From: a virus
IMG/VR virus record: IMGVR_UViG_3300018080_000001
Span: 62,001-126,000 of that record
Strand: one strand, 5' to 3'
Length of the DNA: 64,000 nt
Shown: positions 1 through 10,651 of the stretch, in pieces
Layout of the letters: each line of letters starts with the position of its first letter
Numbering within the stretch: the stretch's first letter is position 1
Program-made: the position numbers and the translations under genes
The notes under the pieces: model-generated
The model's database searches: none
Told to the model about the DNA's origin: nothing
Seen by the model: the letters and a program-made list of their open reading frames with translations, nothing else

Positions 1-3000
1 CGCTAACCCAAATACCATAACAAGCAGCCGTATTATCTACAGGATCAATCGTTACATCGTTCTCACAAATACTTTCATGTTCAACACCCGCCGTATAAAT
101 ACCAAATCTCCCAGCTATAATCTTATTATTTCTAATAACTCCGTAATCCACTCTTCCAAAAACACCATAATGTGTGGAACCAATAGTATTACCACTAATA
201 TCTAAATTAGTTGGACTATTTATAACAGTCTGTATGCCGTACGCTGTATTAGCAGCCGGATTAACATCTATATAAACAGTATTCTCATGAATACTTACTT
301 CACCAACATTTAAATCCCCAGTAACAGACCTTGCATCGTAAACAATACCGTGTGTATTACTAGCCACATTTTTAGCACAAGAAACGTTATTATTGCAAAT
401 ACGTACGCCGTTAACACTTGGTGTAGAAGTATCAGGATCATCAGGATATAGTTTCAGATATATTCCATATAAATCATTCCCCGCTTTGCTTATCTCACTA
501 ATAGTATTATTATCTATGGATAATCCATGTATCTCCGCATCATCACCCGCCCCACTTCCAGAAATATCTACATGAATACCGTAACAATCGTTTAAACTAT
601 ACAAATCAGTTAATTTACTTATATTATTATTATTAACAATAACACCACGAATCTCATCTAAAGTTGCACTAACCGTTACAGCAATATCAATCGCTTCAAG
701 ATTAAGATAAGAACCACTCGCAGAATTATCCTTATACCCATCGTATATATTATTATCACAAACTTCGAAACCTGATAAAACTGTAGCCCCGCCATAGGAT
801 GCACTAATATCTGCACGAATACCCCGTTCGTAACAACCAAATATATTATTGTTCTTTACCGAAATATAATCAGCACTTTCCAAATAAATGCCGGTACCAT
901 TATAAATGGAATAGTTATTATCTAATGATCCATTTGTACTTTGTCTAATAACATAACCAGAAGTATTATTTCCGCTGATAAAAACTGGAGCATAAGTAAT
1001 ACCACCAATAACAGTATTGCCTGATATATTGAAATAATTACAGGCAAATAATTGTATTCCCCAATTTGTAAAACCAGAATCATACTCTACAAACACAACA
1101 TTATCTTTGATATTCACATTATCAACACCAGACAATGTAACAGCAACAACATAACTAAGCGCATCTGTTTTAGCGATAATAATATTATCCCTTATCCAGA
1201 AAAAATAGTTATTTGCAGAAGTGCTACCGATGTCTAAAAAACTTTGTGCACTCGTTTGTCCACCACCCTCAAAAATATTTCCCACAATATATACACTGTT
1301 AACATCAGTAACAGCATCAAAATTCTCAAAAATATCACCCGTACTATCTACATAATTATCAGAAATATAAACATTAGAAAGAGTGCCACCACCTAATCTA
1401 AAATTAAATATCCTATAACCATTGGAAATACCCGCAGATAAAGCAGAATATATAAACTTGCAATTATCTACTTTAGTATCATTCGCCATCAAGAAAACAT
1501 TTCCGCTATTATTAACATCGGTAATAGCCGCATTAAAACGTAAACCAGATACTCTACAACCCTCTGATAAAACCCATGCGGCAGAGCTATCTACAGCATA
1601 ATCCCACGTGATAACATCAGAATCCTTAGAAATTCCCACGACATCAACGTGTGTCGGCTGTGTTATAGGATAACCCTCATAAATAAAATTATCTCCCGTA
1701 ACCTTTATTTCAACTCGTTCCACCTGCTCACGATCCATAGTCTTGTGAACACGTGCATGTAGAAATGCAGCCCATAAATTATCAAATGCCGCTAACTTAG
1801 TTGGCGCAAGCAAAGTAGCTTTATGCCACCGTCTGTCCGCGACAGACCAATCATCTACAGGACCATTAATATTACGAGAAACATCAAGCCAACCAGTTAT
1901 AACCCCGGCAGATGCTTGCACGTAGTAAAGAGGCACACCCTTTTCCGCAAAATCCCAATCCCCACTAATATAAGGACTGTCTATATCCGCGTTCCTATTA
2001 TATGTAGATCCAATAACCCACATCATAGCAGCATCTAAATCATTATTAAATACCGTTGACGCACCAATATCCATTGACTGTATAACACCATTATAATCTG
2101 CATATACTAATGTATTAGTATTATCTATCACAACCAAAGTAGGATCAGCGGGAATATTTAACCTTTGCCCGCGACAATAAGCATGTCCGCCACGAACCGG
2201 AAAATTAAGATTAACGCCTAAAGAAGCATCAGTTTCAAAACTACCATTCAGTTCATCCCTAGAAAATAGAATTCCGGAGTAATGAAGCTCATCCGTAGAA
2301 TAATAATCCGTAACGGCTAATGCCTCATCCGCCATCTCATATGCACATAGATTCCCGTAATGCCTACGATCAATAGTGTGACGAACACCGCCACCCGCCT
2401 GAAAATCTGTCTCCCAACCTAAAGCACCTCTAGTTTGATCCCACCAATAAAGAAGGGAACCAATTTTCATATTTTGATCGTAATCCAAATGTGCATAAAC
2501 AGTTATAGTGTCTGAAGTGGTAGCCGCTGGTAATTTTACGTCTGGACTCGGACCATACGAAGATCTATTCACATATAAATCAATCCAGTGAACTCCAGTA
2601 TCGTCATAGAGTCTTATAATTTGTCCTTCTGGATCAGAAGCACCAGGAGGAACAGTATTGTCAATAGTTACTGTATCTCCCGTAGTTCCACCCGTAGGAC
2701 CCCAAGAAAAAGTATATACAGCGGCAGCAACCACGCAATTCAAATCATATGTGGTAGTAGCTGGATGATCATCGGACATATCAATAATCCAAGTACCAGT
2801 AACCGTGCGCACGGGCAAAGTAGCGGGATTAGTATCCGTACGCAAATTAACTACCAGGGCTTCGTTCTGATCCACATATACTTCATATAACTTCGAACCC
2901 TCTTTTACCGTGGTTCCTAATGCTCCGGCAGTAAAATTAGCCGGTGTAAACAAAATAGAAGTAGGACTCATACCATCTAATTTTTTACCATTTACGTAGT

Positions 3001-4108
3001 ATAAATCACCAGCAATGGGTGGTTGTACATTCAAGGTATCGCCACCTGGTGGTGTATTAATAGTTAAGCTCATTGCAAAAGTATTTAAATAAGATCCTCT
3101 CCAAATACCGTTGCAATGCTGAATATCCTGATGCTCTTCTAATAAACTTAAGGTAGCTGCACCTTCAATATTATCAGCACTAAGACCATGCGGATTATTA
3201 GGACCTACAATTCCGGTGCCTATAAAGTTCCGATGTAACGTGTCTTCACCAGTTAATCTGGGAATATCTTGATAATATAAATTAACAATGGTTATAGTCT
3301 CTGTAGTAGAACCTCCAATAACCGGCAACAAGGATATAATTACCTGTACACGAATTGTATTACCGGAACCATCCGCTATGTCCCTAATCTCATCTACAGT
3401 AAATGTCTCCACAGGACCAAGACCGCCCGTAGAAGACTGCCAACGAAGGGTATAATTAGGCGCACCTGTGTCATCATAAGTAAGCGTCCCATCCCCCGTA
3501 GGAGTACTAGAATCTACGGCAAGAATGGTAACACCAGTAATCGTAGTCAAAACCGTGGGGCTAGCATAAAGAATATTATTATAAACAGTGGGGTTAAAAA
3601 TATTGGAAGTGGTTAACGCATTCCCCACACCATTAGCACTAACTTTACCAATTAAAAGACACCTGTCCCTCGCGTCATTAGCCAGATTATTATCCGTTAA
3701 GGGAAGTGCTAAAAAATTAGTTTCACTATATACCCGTATTCTCCAAGCTAATGCCGCCTCCGTGGGGTATACGTTTCCATCGCTCTCATGAGGCTGATTA
3801 CCAATGTCGTCTTCAGTATAAACAGCGCAAACATAATTCACTACACCTAAAGTATAATCATCAAGAACAATAGAATAATAGTCACTAGTAGTACTGATAA
3901 ATTCCCCATTAGGCACGTAACCTGTTAGTTGCTTTATATCAATACGAGTATTATCCACTGCGTTAATTGTGATCTCACCCCCGGATTCCATTCCGCGAGA
4001 AGTCCAATCAACACGATTGCGCTTTATTTCTTCTGCTTTAGAAGTTTCAGTACGTCGTAATGCAACCTGATCCACCAAAACCCCATCGGGATATCTACTA
4101 CCTCTCAT
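1..4108 (-). CDS. Giant tail fibre / tailspike with parallel beta-helix (partial, 3' end off window)
   Basis: An open frame runs without a stop from an ATG at 4106-4108 to the left edge (about 1369 codons), so the C-terminus lies outside the window. AGGAG sits just upstream of the ATG. Roughly residues 1-800 are Thr/Gly/Asn-rich beta modules, including a copy (about residues 200-236) of a 'LRW' module also found twice in the gene at 4610-8230. From about residue 800 the protein turns into short repeated coils of the type GNTI, NNNIS, NNTIS, NNNVS and RNNKI, each followed by a Gly/Tyr-rich turn. That is the pattern of a right-handed parallel beta-helix (PbH1/NosD-like, pectate-lyase-type fold). 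Such proteins are commonly host-recognition fibres or capsule depolymerases; catalysis cannot be shown here. It is the last gene of the tail/baseplate series in this window, in the usual fibre position. Confidence 0.8.
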   Translation of the reverse strand, partial: MRGSRYPDGVLVDQVALRRTETSKAEEIKRNRVDWTSRGMESGGEITINAVDNTRIDIKQLTGYVPNGEFISTTSDYYSIVLDDYTLGVVNYVCAVYTEDDIGNQPHESDGNVYPTEAALAWRIRVYSETNFLALPLTDNNLANDARDRCLLIGKVSANGVGNALTTSNIFNPTVYNNILYASPTVLTTITGVTILAVDSSTPTGDGTLTYDDTGAPNYTLRWQSSTGGLGPVETFTVDEIRDIADGSGNTIRVQVIISLLPVIGGSTTETITIVNLYYQDIPRLTGEDTLHRNFIGTGIVGPNNPHGLSADNIEGAATLSLLEEHQDIQHCNGIWRGSYLNTFAMSLTINTPPGGDTLNVQPPIAGDLYYVNGKKLDGMSPTSILFTPANFTAGALGTTVKEGSKLYEVYVDQNEALVVNLRTDTNPATLPVRTVTGTWIIDMSDDHPATTTYDLNCVVAAAVYTFSWGPTGGTTGDTVTIDNTVPPGASDPEGQIIRLYDDTGVHWIDLYVNRSSYGPSPDVKLPAATTSDTITVYAHLDYDQNMKIGSLLYWWDQTRGALGWETDFQAGGGVRHTIDRRHYGNLCAYEMADEALAVTDYYSTDELHYSGILFSRDELNGSFETDASLGVNLNFPVRGGHAYCRGQRLNIPADPTLVVIDNTNTLVYADYNGVIQSMDIGASTVFNNDLDAAMMWVIGSTYNRNADIDSPYISGDWDFAEKGVPLYYVQASAGVITGWLDVSRNINGPVDDWSVADRRWHKATLLAPTKLAAFDNLWAAFLHARVHKTMDREQVERVEIKVTGDNFIYEGYPITQPTHVDVVGISKDSDVITWDYAVDSSAAWVLSEGCRVSGLRFNAAITDVNNSGNVFLMANDTKVDNCKFIYSALSAGISNGYRIFNFRLGGGTLSNVYISDNYVDSTGDIFENFDAVTDVNSVYIVGNIFEGGGQTSAQSFLDIGSTSANNYFFWIRDNIIIAKTDALSYVVAVTLSGVDNVNIKDNVVFVEYDSGFTNWGIQLFACNYFNISGNTVIGGITYAPVFISGNNTSGYVIRQSTNGSLDNNYSIYNGTGIYLESADYISVKNNNIFGCYERGIRADISASYGGATVLSGFEVCDNNIYDGYKDNSASGSYLNLEAIDIAVTVSATLDEIRGVIVNNNNISKLTDLYSLNDCYGIHVDISGSGAGDDAEIHGLSIDNNTISEISKAGNDLYGIYLKLYPDDPDTSTPSVNGVRICNNNVSCAKNVASNTHGIVYDARSVTGDLNVGEVSIHENTVYIDVNPAANTAYGIQTVINSPTNLDISGNTIGSTHYGVFGRVDYGVIRNNKIIAGRFGIYTAGVEHESICENDVTIDPVDNTAACYGIWVS

Positions 4109-4120
4109 TTTATTCTCCTG

Positions 4121-4600
4121 TTACCACCAAGCCCAACGATCCTGAAGTCCCTTCGGCCATTCGGACTTGGGAATATTAACTTTCTGCCCAGCATACTTTC
4201 TAGCTGCTTTTTCAAACCTGTTATCATAATAACTATGTTTATCCTTCATAAACAACCAAATAAAAATACTATTAAATATATACAAAAAAGGAAGTAAAAT
4301 ACCAAATATATACTGTTGATAACAATGCATAGTTTCATGCTTTATTGTTCTTCTCCATCTCTCTCCATTAGTATCCACAACAAATATATTACTACCGCAA
4401 CTATAACCCGCCCAGCCTTTTTCCTTAAAAAATTTTCTACAAAACCACCCATCATCACGCATATCCCAAGTTAAAATATAATTAGAATCAAAATCAAGCT
4501 TTGATATTTGTCCTGTAATAGCCAAGAATATTCCTAGTAACCAACCCCAAATAGAAAGTGGCATCGACCAAAGAAAACCTAGTAAATAAACTATAGACAT
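4121..4600 (-). CDS. Membrane-associated HExxH metallopeptidase-like protein
   Basis: 159 residues. An N-terminal hydrophobic stretch (about residues 3-29) and a second one (about 98-117) suggest membrane association. Between them is HETMH (H88, E89, H92), the zinc-binding and catalytic motif of gluzincin metallopeptidases, followed by Gln residues and, about 38 residues later, NRFEKAAR, whose E130 is a good third ligand. Small proteins of this type (HExxH, then Q, then N-x-FE-x-x-A) occur in phage tail regions, but their function is not settled. It lies between the giant baseplate protein and the beta-helix fibre, with only 9 bases to the first and 12 to the second, so it is cotranscribed with them. 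Envelope processing during entry or processing of a fibre are both possible. Confidence 0.6.
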   Translation of the reverse strand: MSIVYLLGFLWSMPLSIWGWLLGIFLAITGQISKLDFDSNYILTWDMRDDGWFCRKFFKEKGWAGYSCGSNIFVVDTNGERWRRTIKHETMHCYQQYIFGILLPFLYIFNSIFIWLFMKDKHSYYDNRFEKAARKYAGQKVNIPKSEWPKGLQDRWAWW

Positions 4601-4609
4601 TTTTACCTC

Positions 4610-7600
4610 CTATGCCGGTTCAGTAAGAGCGGGTACCCACCTGTTTACTCCAAACGCGTGTAAGCACTTCAAGGTCATAGACCTAATTCTAAAATCTCGT
4701 AAATCACGTATACCTGTAACAGATAACCTCAATTGATGAAAATCATGATCATTTCTAATATTTTCATTTCTTTCTATAGTATTCCATGAAGCAGCCAAAC
4801 ACGCGGCGTTATTAATGCCAGAACGATGTTCAAAAACTTCCGTCAATCTACTCTTACCATAAACTCTCTTTTCCTTATGACTTAAAAAATAAGTAGCCCC
4901 CGCAATTAACTGTGAAAGATCGATCTCCACTGTTTTAGAATCCAGATATCTCCAGTATCTTTGGGACAACGTATAAGTATTAGAACCGTCTTCCACATTT
5001 ATATTAGAATCTGACATATTCATAGTAGATTGTTCTACTAGAGTTGCTCGTCCATTATTAGGATTGAAAAATAAGGGAATCGTAGCATCATATTCCCCCT
5101 GTTCCTTATCCAAACGATCCCATAAAAAATAGTCTGCAAATATTATATGATCAATCAAATTGTAACCTGTTAAATCCATGACCGGAACTGTAACCTGATA
5201 TATTAAACCATAATCTATTGTATATACGGAAGAAGCAGAATAACTAGAAGTAATTGTAACCTGATTAGCCGCAGTAAAACTCCATAAATCGTTTGGAAAA
5301 GCAATACCATCCTCGTATAAAATAGCATTAACCTGATCTTGATCAGAAGCATAAGTCAAAGTTGCTACCCAGTTTGGACCAACCGGGGTAAAAGATAACT
5401 GCTCATCTTCTACAGGCAAAAGCGTAGGATATACATAAGCATAGACAAAAGGATCAGACGCACTTATCGTTGTATTCACATGCGTGCAAACACTAAAATC
5501 AGCCTCACTAATAGCCCCAAACAAATTAGTGGGATTATTATTAGAATCGTATTCAGTTACATCCAATAAATCAATAGAAGAATTTGCAGCAGATATTCTA
5601 CGAGCATGACCCTGATTAACCGTAGTATCAGTAATTGTCACATCTCTATTCGTAGTTGCTGCCGGTGGAGTTCCGCTCAAAATTTTTAATAAACTCCACG
5701 TTATCGAAACTGTAATAGTAGAACCATCCGCAGAAGTTAGTATATAAGATCCATTACCCACCAAAGAAACCCAAGCACCGTAAGTACTTCCAAGTGTCTC
5801 CCACCTTAATCTTCTTGTATCCCCCACACTATTATATTCATATTCTATATTACCTACCCCAGCCGGTGTAGTTTCAGATATATGCGTTATTTCAACTCCG
5901 GATAAAGGTATAGTAATATTAGATTTTTTATGTCTTAATCCTAAGTATTCCTTCTCCAACAGGGATAAAGGATGCGGAGACCATAACCAAACCAATTCAC
6001 CAAAATACTGTCTGTGTCTGCTTCTCACCTGCGTAACTGTAGCCAAATAACTTGAAGAAATTAAATTAATTCCCACATTCATTGCATCTATAGAAAACTT
6101 TATATTACCTCCAGGTTTATCAATAGCAACAGATACTAAAATACCATTATCTAAACTCCCTGGTGGAACTGAATCGGGAGGTACTATAGTCTCAAACTCA
6201 GCGTATGTTGCTCCCTCATAACCTAAACCCCCGGTATCTACTACAATGGGAAATGCACCACTGCCTACCCACGTAGTTCCATTATCAAAACTAAAGGCTA
6301 ATGTTATTGTAGCTACACCCGCACCATAACTTCTGAACCAACCATTTATTTTGGCTTCAAATCCCTCGTAATCATAGAACATCCCCCGACTTCTCTGGGG
6401 AAAATTAGTACCACGTGGACCTGGCCTTGGCATAGGCCAATTCAGCACATGAGAACGAACCTCTAACGCAGTTTCTCCTCCTACAGTCTCCTCTATAATC
6501 CATTTAAACGCAGGATTAGGGTCTAAAGGATCGGGCTTACCTTCAATAACATCAGATGTATCTATAGTGGTTGTAATGGATGGGGGCGGTGTTTCTATCC
6601 ACCAATTATCAGGTGTTTCATCAAAACCATAATTAGTATCATCGGCCACTGTTATTGTGTCTATAGTCACACCGGCAGCAGGTAGTAATGAAGTATCACA
6701 GTTAATCCACAAGCCTAAAATTTGCGCCAAATTATTTCTCGTCCTATTATAACCAATAGAAAAATTTACAACAGCAGTAGCAGGCCAAGGCGCTACTAGA
6801 ACATCCATTAAATCCGTAATACAATTAACATGCAATTGAGCACTTAAGCTATCTGTTAAAATATAATTACCATTTTGTGTTATAGACACCCAAGGACTAT
6901 AAACAGCACCAAACGATCTCCATCTTAATCTCCTAGTCACCGGAGTAACGCTACCATCATATTCGTATTCTAAATCCGCATTGCCCAATACAGAAGGATT
7001 TCCCTGTATTTTATTTATATAAACACCATTTCTGATATTAGGATAAAAAACAAAGTCTCCAGGTTTATTTCCCAATATTATTGGCGCAATGTTCTGTACC
7101 CCGTGCTCTATTTTTATACTAGAATTAGGAGCCAAAGGACACTGTAAAAGTAACTTAGAATTGTAAACAGAAGCAAACGCAGCATATGGCGCACCATAAC
7201 GAACATCTGCCACCAAAGCATTATTTATATCCGTAACAACCGTAGCCAAAGGAACGGCAGCGCCCGGAGTAATTGTTATTGCAATTAAACCGTGGTTATC
7301 AATATCCATATACAAAATATCGTCAACACCAATAGTTATGTTAAAAGTTCCCGCCAACCCTAAGATATAAGCTGCTACTGTACTAGGATAACCCGGTATA
7401 AATAAATCTCCATCAGCAGCCTGTATAGTGGGTCCTGTAATACCGAAAGGCCCCCAATTAAGCTCATTAGTACCCGCAGTATAATATAGTCTGTGCAAAG
7501 CGCTAGGAGTAACATCCGCCTCCACGCCCAAGGGTGTTACTCCAGTTATATTACCCGTAGTAGATATACTATGTGATCTTTCCTTAAACCTATGATTCAT

Positions 7601-8230
7601 AGCCATAGAATGGTCTAAAAACCAATTCGGACCCCACATTCTACGGGAATAACCAAACGGTGGAATTTGAGTAAATTCAGCAACAGCAGTCTCTAAACCC
7701 CTGAACCTAGATCCGTAATTTCTATAACCCAATCTAAGCTCATGAATAAAATTACGATAAGTATCTAAGTCCTGGCCTAAATTATTATATGTTCTTATTG
7801 CCTCTCCAAAATGATCTTCAATCCCATTTATAGTTACGTTCTCTATCGATAAATCATCTTGAGTCTCTTGTATATTATCATCAATATACTCCAGCACTTC
7901 TGCATAAGAAGCTAGCCAAATAGCATAATCCCTCAGAGTAACATAGGATTTTAATTGACGACCATCCAAATGGTCTAACAAAATTATCTCGTTATCCCCT
8001 AGATCTAAATACCTCCAAAAAACAACGTTACCTTCAGCATCGGATAAAACAGTACCCGTAAATTTATCATTTATATAAACACCAAATTCATTAGTAGGTG
8101 TCCCTGTTTCTAGCCTTACTTCCGTCTTACCAGATCGATAAGGCAATACCATGCCCAAAGATCTGTAAAAATCCCCACCAACAATATTATCTATTAACTC
8201 GTTATACCTATATACACCGTCAATAGCCAT
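4610..8230 (-). CDS. Large baseplate / tail structural protein
   Basis: 1206 residues, Thr/Ser/Asn-rich. The N-terminal ~220 residues look like a docking region; the rest is a chain of beta modules. Two copies of one module are visible at about residues 418-463 and 793-838, both with an EYEY segment, then RRLRW, then a YxxWVS segment and NGxYILT. At about residues 312-355 there is another module with the signature 'TDINNALVADxxYG', which also occurs twice in the tail sheath. I recognise no enzyme motif. It follows the baseplate J-like gene and the IPT/lectin-like gene and precedes the fibre, so a peripheral baseplate or fibre-connector role is likely. Modular shuffling between structural genes is evident from the shared modules. 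Confidence 0.65.
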   Translation of the reverse strand: MAIDGVYRYNELIDNIVGGDFYRSLGMVLPYRSGKTEVRLETGTPTNEFGVYINDKFTGTVLSDAEGNVVFWRYLDLGDNEIILLDHLDGRQLKSYVTLRDYAIWLASYAEVLEYIDDNIQETQDDLSIENVTINGIEDHFGEAIRTYNNLGQDLDTYRNFIHELRLGYRNYGSRFRGLETAVAEFTQIPPFGYSRRMWGPNWFLDHSMAMNHRFKERSHSISTTGNITGVTPLGVEADVTPSALHRLYYTAGTNELNWGPFGITGPTIQAADGDLFIPGYPSTVAAYILGLAGTFNITIGVDDILYMDIDNHGLIAITITPGAAVPLATVVTDINNALVADVRYGAPYAAFASVYNSKLLLQCPLAPNSSIKIEHGVQNIAPIILGNKPGDFVFYPNIRNGVYINKIQGNPSVLGNADLEYEYDGSVTPVTRRLRWRSFGAVYSPWVSITQNGNYILTDSLSAQLHVNCITDLMDVLVAPWPATAVVNFSIGYNRTRNNLAQILGLWINCDTSLLPAAGVTIDTITVADDTNYGFDETPDNWWIETPPPSITTTIDTSDVIEGKPDPLDPNPAFKWIIEETVGGETALEVRSHVLNWPMPRPGPRGTNFPQRSRGMFYDYEGFEAKINGWFRSYGAGVATITLAFSFDNGTTWVGSGAFPIVVDTGGLGYEGATYAEFETIVPPDSVPPGSLDNGILVSVAIDKPGGNIKFSIDAMNVGINLISSSYLATVTQVRSRHRQYFGELVWLWSPHPLSLLEKEYLGLRHKKSNITIPLSGVEITHISETTPAGVGNIEYEYNSVGDTRRLRWETLGSTYGAWVSLVGNGSYILTSADGSTITVSITWSLLKILSGTPPAATTNRDVTITDTTVNQGHARRISAANSSIDLLDVTEYDSNNNPTNLFGAISEADFSVCTHVNTTISASDPFVYAYVYPTLLPVEDEQLSFTPVGPNWVATLTYASDQDQVNAILYEDGIAFPNDLWSFTAANQVTITSSYSASSVYTIDYGLIYQVTVPVMDLTGYNLIDHIIFADYFLWDRLDKEQGEYDATIPLFFNPNNGRATLVEQSTMNMSDSNINVEDGSNTYTLSQRYWRYLDSKTVEIDLSQLIAGATYFLSHKEKRVYGKSRLTEVFEHRSGINNAACLAASWNTIERNENIRNDHDFHQLRLSVTGIRDLRDFRIRSMTLKCLHAFGVNRWVPALTEPA

Positions 8231-8231
8231 A

Positions 8232-9221
8232 CTATACCCCGACGCCTTTTTTCACTCCGGTCTTAGATTTAATCTGCGCATCATTTATGAATGACATTTT
8301 TATATCCGATTGTTCACTGTTTATAACACGCAAAGAATCTAAATAATAATACTCATAAGCATTCAACGCCGTATAAGTACCGCCTGCAACTACAGATACA
8401 TCAACTAAACCCGCATAAGCCGCAGATTGACCTTTAGTATCTGTACTAGGAACTACTGTACCCCGCATTCTATTTACAGACACTGTAACCGAATCATGAA
8501 CCGGATTATCGGCAAATACGGCATATGGTCTAAAAACAAAACTCTCTACTATAATACCTGATACGGCATAAGCCGCTGCTACATTATCTGCGTATATTCT
8601 ATACGTGGCCAAAGAAGTTGACATCCCTACTTCAGTATAAATTACTGAACCATTAGCAATAAAATATACTTTATCATTATACCTTAATATCTTAAATGTT
8701 GACAAGCCTCTGGTCCACGGAGTACTATAACTAGTTACCAACGATCCCAAACTATATAAATCACAAACTAAAGTCATCGTACCTTGCGTATCCAGTTCCA
8801 ACCGCATTGAAGCATAATTATTTGCATCTACGTACAAAACATAATTTATTAAATAAACTGTAGAAACAGGGTATACGGTTATATGCGGTATAGTTACCCG
8901 AATCTCCGATTGAACATTAGTCCACACGGCTTTAGACTCAACACCTGCAATAGAACCCCCCACAGCACCTGTATCCAGAGTCAAATGTGAAGATCCTGTG
9001 GTCAAAGAACCGCTGCCCCCAGAAATGTCCGTCCAACGTGATAAATTTAAAACCCCTGCTGTGAAATCATCATTCCACTGAAGCGGATCAAAACCAGATC
9101 CTTCTATAATAAAATTATTTCCCCCCGTAGAAGGACCCCTAAAAGGAGAAACTCCCGTAATGGACATAGCCATTCCATATAAAATACCGGTACCATAAAT
9201 AAATGTATTATACTTAGCCAT
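8232..9221 (-). CDS. IPT/TIG-domain tail protein with inserted lectin-like domain
   Basis: 329 residues. Residues about 20-47 read as the first half of an IPT/TIG (immunoglobulin-like) domain: ITGVSPFRGPSTGG followed by IIEGSGFDP. The next ~180 residues begin DDFTAG-LNLSRW and resemble a concanavalin/laminin-G-like sandwich (alternating beta strands, ANNYASMRLEL, VYFIANGSVIYT). The second half of the IPT domain then appears near residues 262-295 (AYAGLVDVSVVAGG followed by AYEYY). This reads as a lectin-like domain inserted in a loop of an IPT domain. IPT and lectin-like folds in phage tails usually mediate reversible binding to surface glycans. It is one base from its neighbours on both sides. 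The exact fold of the insert is inference from pattern only. Confidence 0.6.
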   Translation of the reverse strand: MAKYNTFIYGTGILYGMAMSITGVSPFRGPSTGGNNFIIEGSGFDPLQWNDDFTAGVLNLSRWTDISGGSGSLTTGSSHLTLDTGAVGGSIAGVESKAVWTNVQSEIRVTIPHITVYPVSTVYLINYVLYVDANNYASMRLELDTQGTMTLVCDLYSLGSLVTSYSTPWTRGLSTFKILRYNDKVYFIANGSVIYTEVGMSTSLATYRIYADNVAAAYAVSGIIVESFVFRPYAVFADNPVHDSVTVSVNRMRGTVVPSTDTKGQSAAYAGLVDVSVVAGGTYTALNAYEYYYLDSLRVINSEQSDIKMSFINDAQIKSKTGVKKGVGV

Positions 9222-10649
9222 CTATGTCACCAAATTTATAACAAAATCCGTACTAAGTATTCTGGCATATTCCGCAGGATCTACGGCAATATCCGATACT
9301 CCCGTTCCATCTTGTTCAGCCAACGTAATATAAGTCCAATTATCCACGCCTTGCACCTGCGAGACAACCCTATCAATATCAAACTCTTCTACATCATCAC
9401 CCAGCTTCAACCCATTTATATACTCAGTCACCGCAGTCTTAACCGTTAATAACACACTATCAGGATTACCCGAATTAACTTTTAAATTAGCCTCTATCTC
9501 AAGATACTTAGGTTGAGCCGCTCTAAATAATTTATCCATACCCATGGAATAAAATCTGGGCTGCGTAAAATATGAGGCCAAAGTCTCAATCATAGAATTA
9601 TATTCGAATGTAATTATAACAGGATCATCCAAAGCAGCCGGTGCACTACCACCGGATATAAATTTTATACCGTCTTCAGCCATGTTACTATACGAATATT
9701 CACCTTCTCCTATTATCACTTCATAATCTGTTCCCTCTACAAACGTTACTCCACCTGTAGTAGCTACTTCCAAAACCCTTATCAAGGGCTGTCTATCCAC
9801 TTCTATCAGCGTTTCTACTCCTGGATAGCCTGTAGTGTACGTTCTCTCTACAGGGGCCTCAGTCATCGCCCAGACATCCACAGCGCCCGCATCAGTTTGT
9901 TCACGTGTAAGAAAAGTATCTTGTCCATACACCACATAAGCATCGTACACTGTATTAAAATTATCTAGAACATAACTTTTTACGCCTGCTGGTGTACCTA
10001 TATTACTACCTTCTACATGAAGAAGATAACGATCAGCTACTTCTCTATTTGTCTCCGTCCCCCTACCAGAAGAACTACGATTCCTATTATAAACCTCATC
10101 GAAACCTGACAACGGCCTTCGCATGGTCTTTATTGTATAAGCACCTATCGAAGTCTCTTCCCCGGTAGATACCGAAGCAGCTAAAACATCTAATTCATAT
10201 TTCTCTGTTTCCGCGTTATAATAAGCATCAGGAGAAGCAAAAAACATGGTCTGGGTTTCAATCGTCCTAAAATTTATAGCCACCCCCGTTTCAGGATCTA
10301 CGATAGTGGCTAACGGGAAATTAACAGGCACCGTAATATTTGCCGTCGGTGTTTGATTCCTGGAAAAAGTAACAACCACAATAGAGCGAGAACCATCCCA
10401 CCGAACAATTCCCTCGTTGAACATAATGCTATCAACATCATCGGGAACAAGTTTTTCTACATTTTTCAAGCTAGCTAAATCATTTACATAAACAACACGC
10501 TTATTCTGGTCCTCCATCACCTCTGATACAGGATCTATTTGTAAGTCTCTAACCGGACCTATAGCCGTATCCAGAGTGGGATCTCTGAGATTAACCCCAT
10601 CTGCTATCATCACCCCAAATTGCGGTGCCGTTATATTTCCAACACTCAT
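9222..10649 (-). CDS. Baseplate J-like wedge protein (T4 gp6 / Mu gp47 family)
   Basis: 475 residues. The central part has a ETNREVADRYLLHVEGSN segment followed by GTPAGVKSYVL, the hallmark of baseplate J-like proteins (the 'E-x-x-xRxR' helix followed by GT-x-x-G), and the C-terminus has the typical 'VKTAVTEYINGLKLGDDV' segment followed by 'VVSQVQGVDNW'. Proteins of this family form the wedge ring that encircles the hub and transmits the signal for sheath contraction. Ribosome site GGAG precedes the ATG. Gene order hub - spike - small wedge - J is that of Mu-like and P2-like baseplates, which supports the call. N-terminal ~120 residues are extra compared with the shortest members. Confidence 0.85.
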   Translation of the reverse strand: MSVGNITAPQFGVMIADGVNLRDPTLDTAIGPVRDLQIDPVSEVMEDQNKRVVYVNDLASLKNVEKLVPDDVDSIMFNEGIVRWDGSRSIVVVTFSRNQTPTANITVPVNFPLATIVDPETGVAINFRTIETQTMFFASPDAYYNAETEKYELDVLAASVSTGEETSIGAYTIKTMRRPLSGFDEVYNRNRSSSGRGTETNREVADRYLLHVEGSNIGTPAGVKSYVLDNFNTVYDAYVVYGQDTFLTREQTDAGAVDVWAMTEAPVERTYTTGYPGVETLIEVDRQPLIRVLEVATTGGVTFVEGTDYEVIIGEGEYSYSNMAEDGIKFISGGSAPAALDDPVIITFEYNSMIETLASYFTQPRFYSMGMDKLFRAAQPKYLEIEANLKVNSGNPDSVLLTVKTAVTEYINGLKLGDDVEEFDIDRVVSQVQGVDNWTYITLAEQDGTGVSDIAVDPAEYARILSTDFVINLVT

Positions 10650-10651
10650 AA

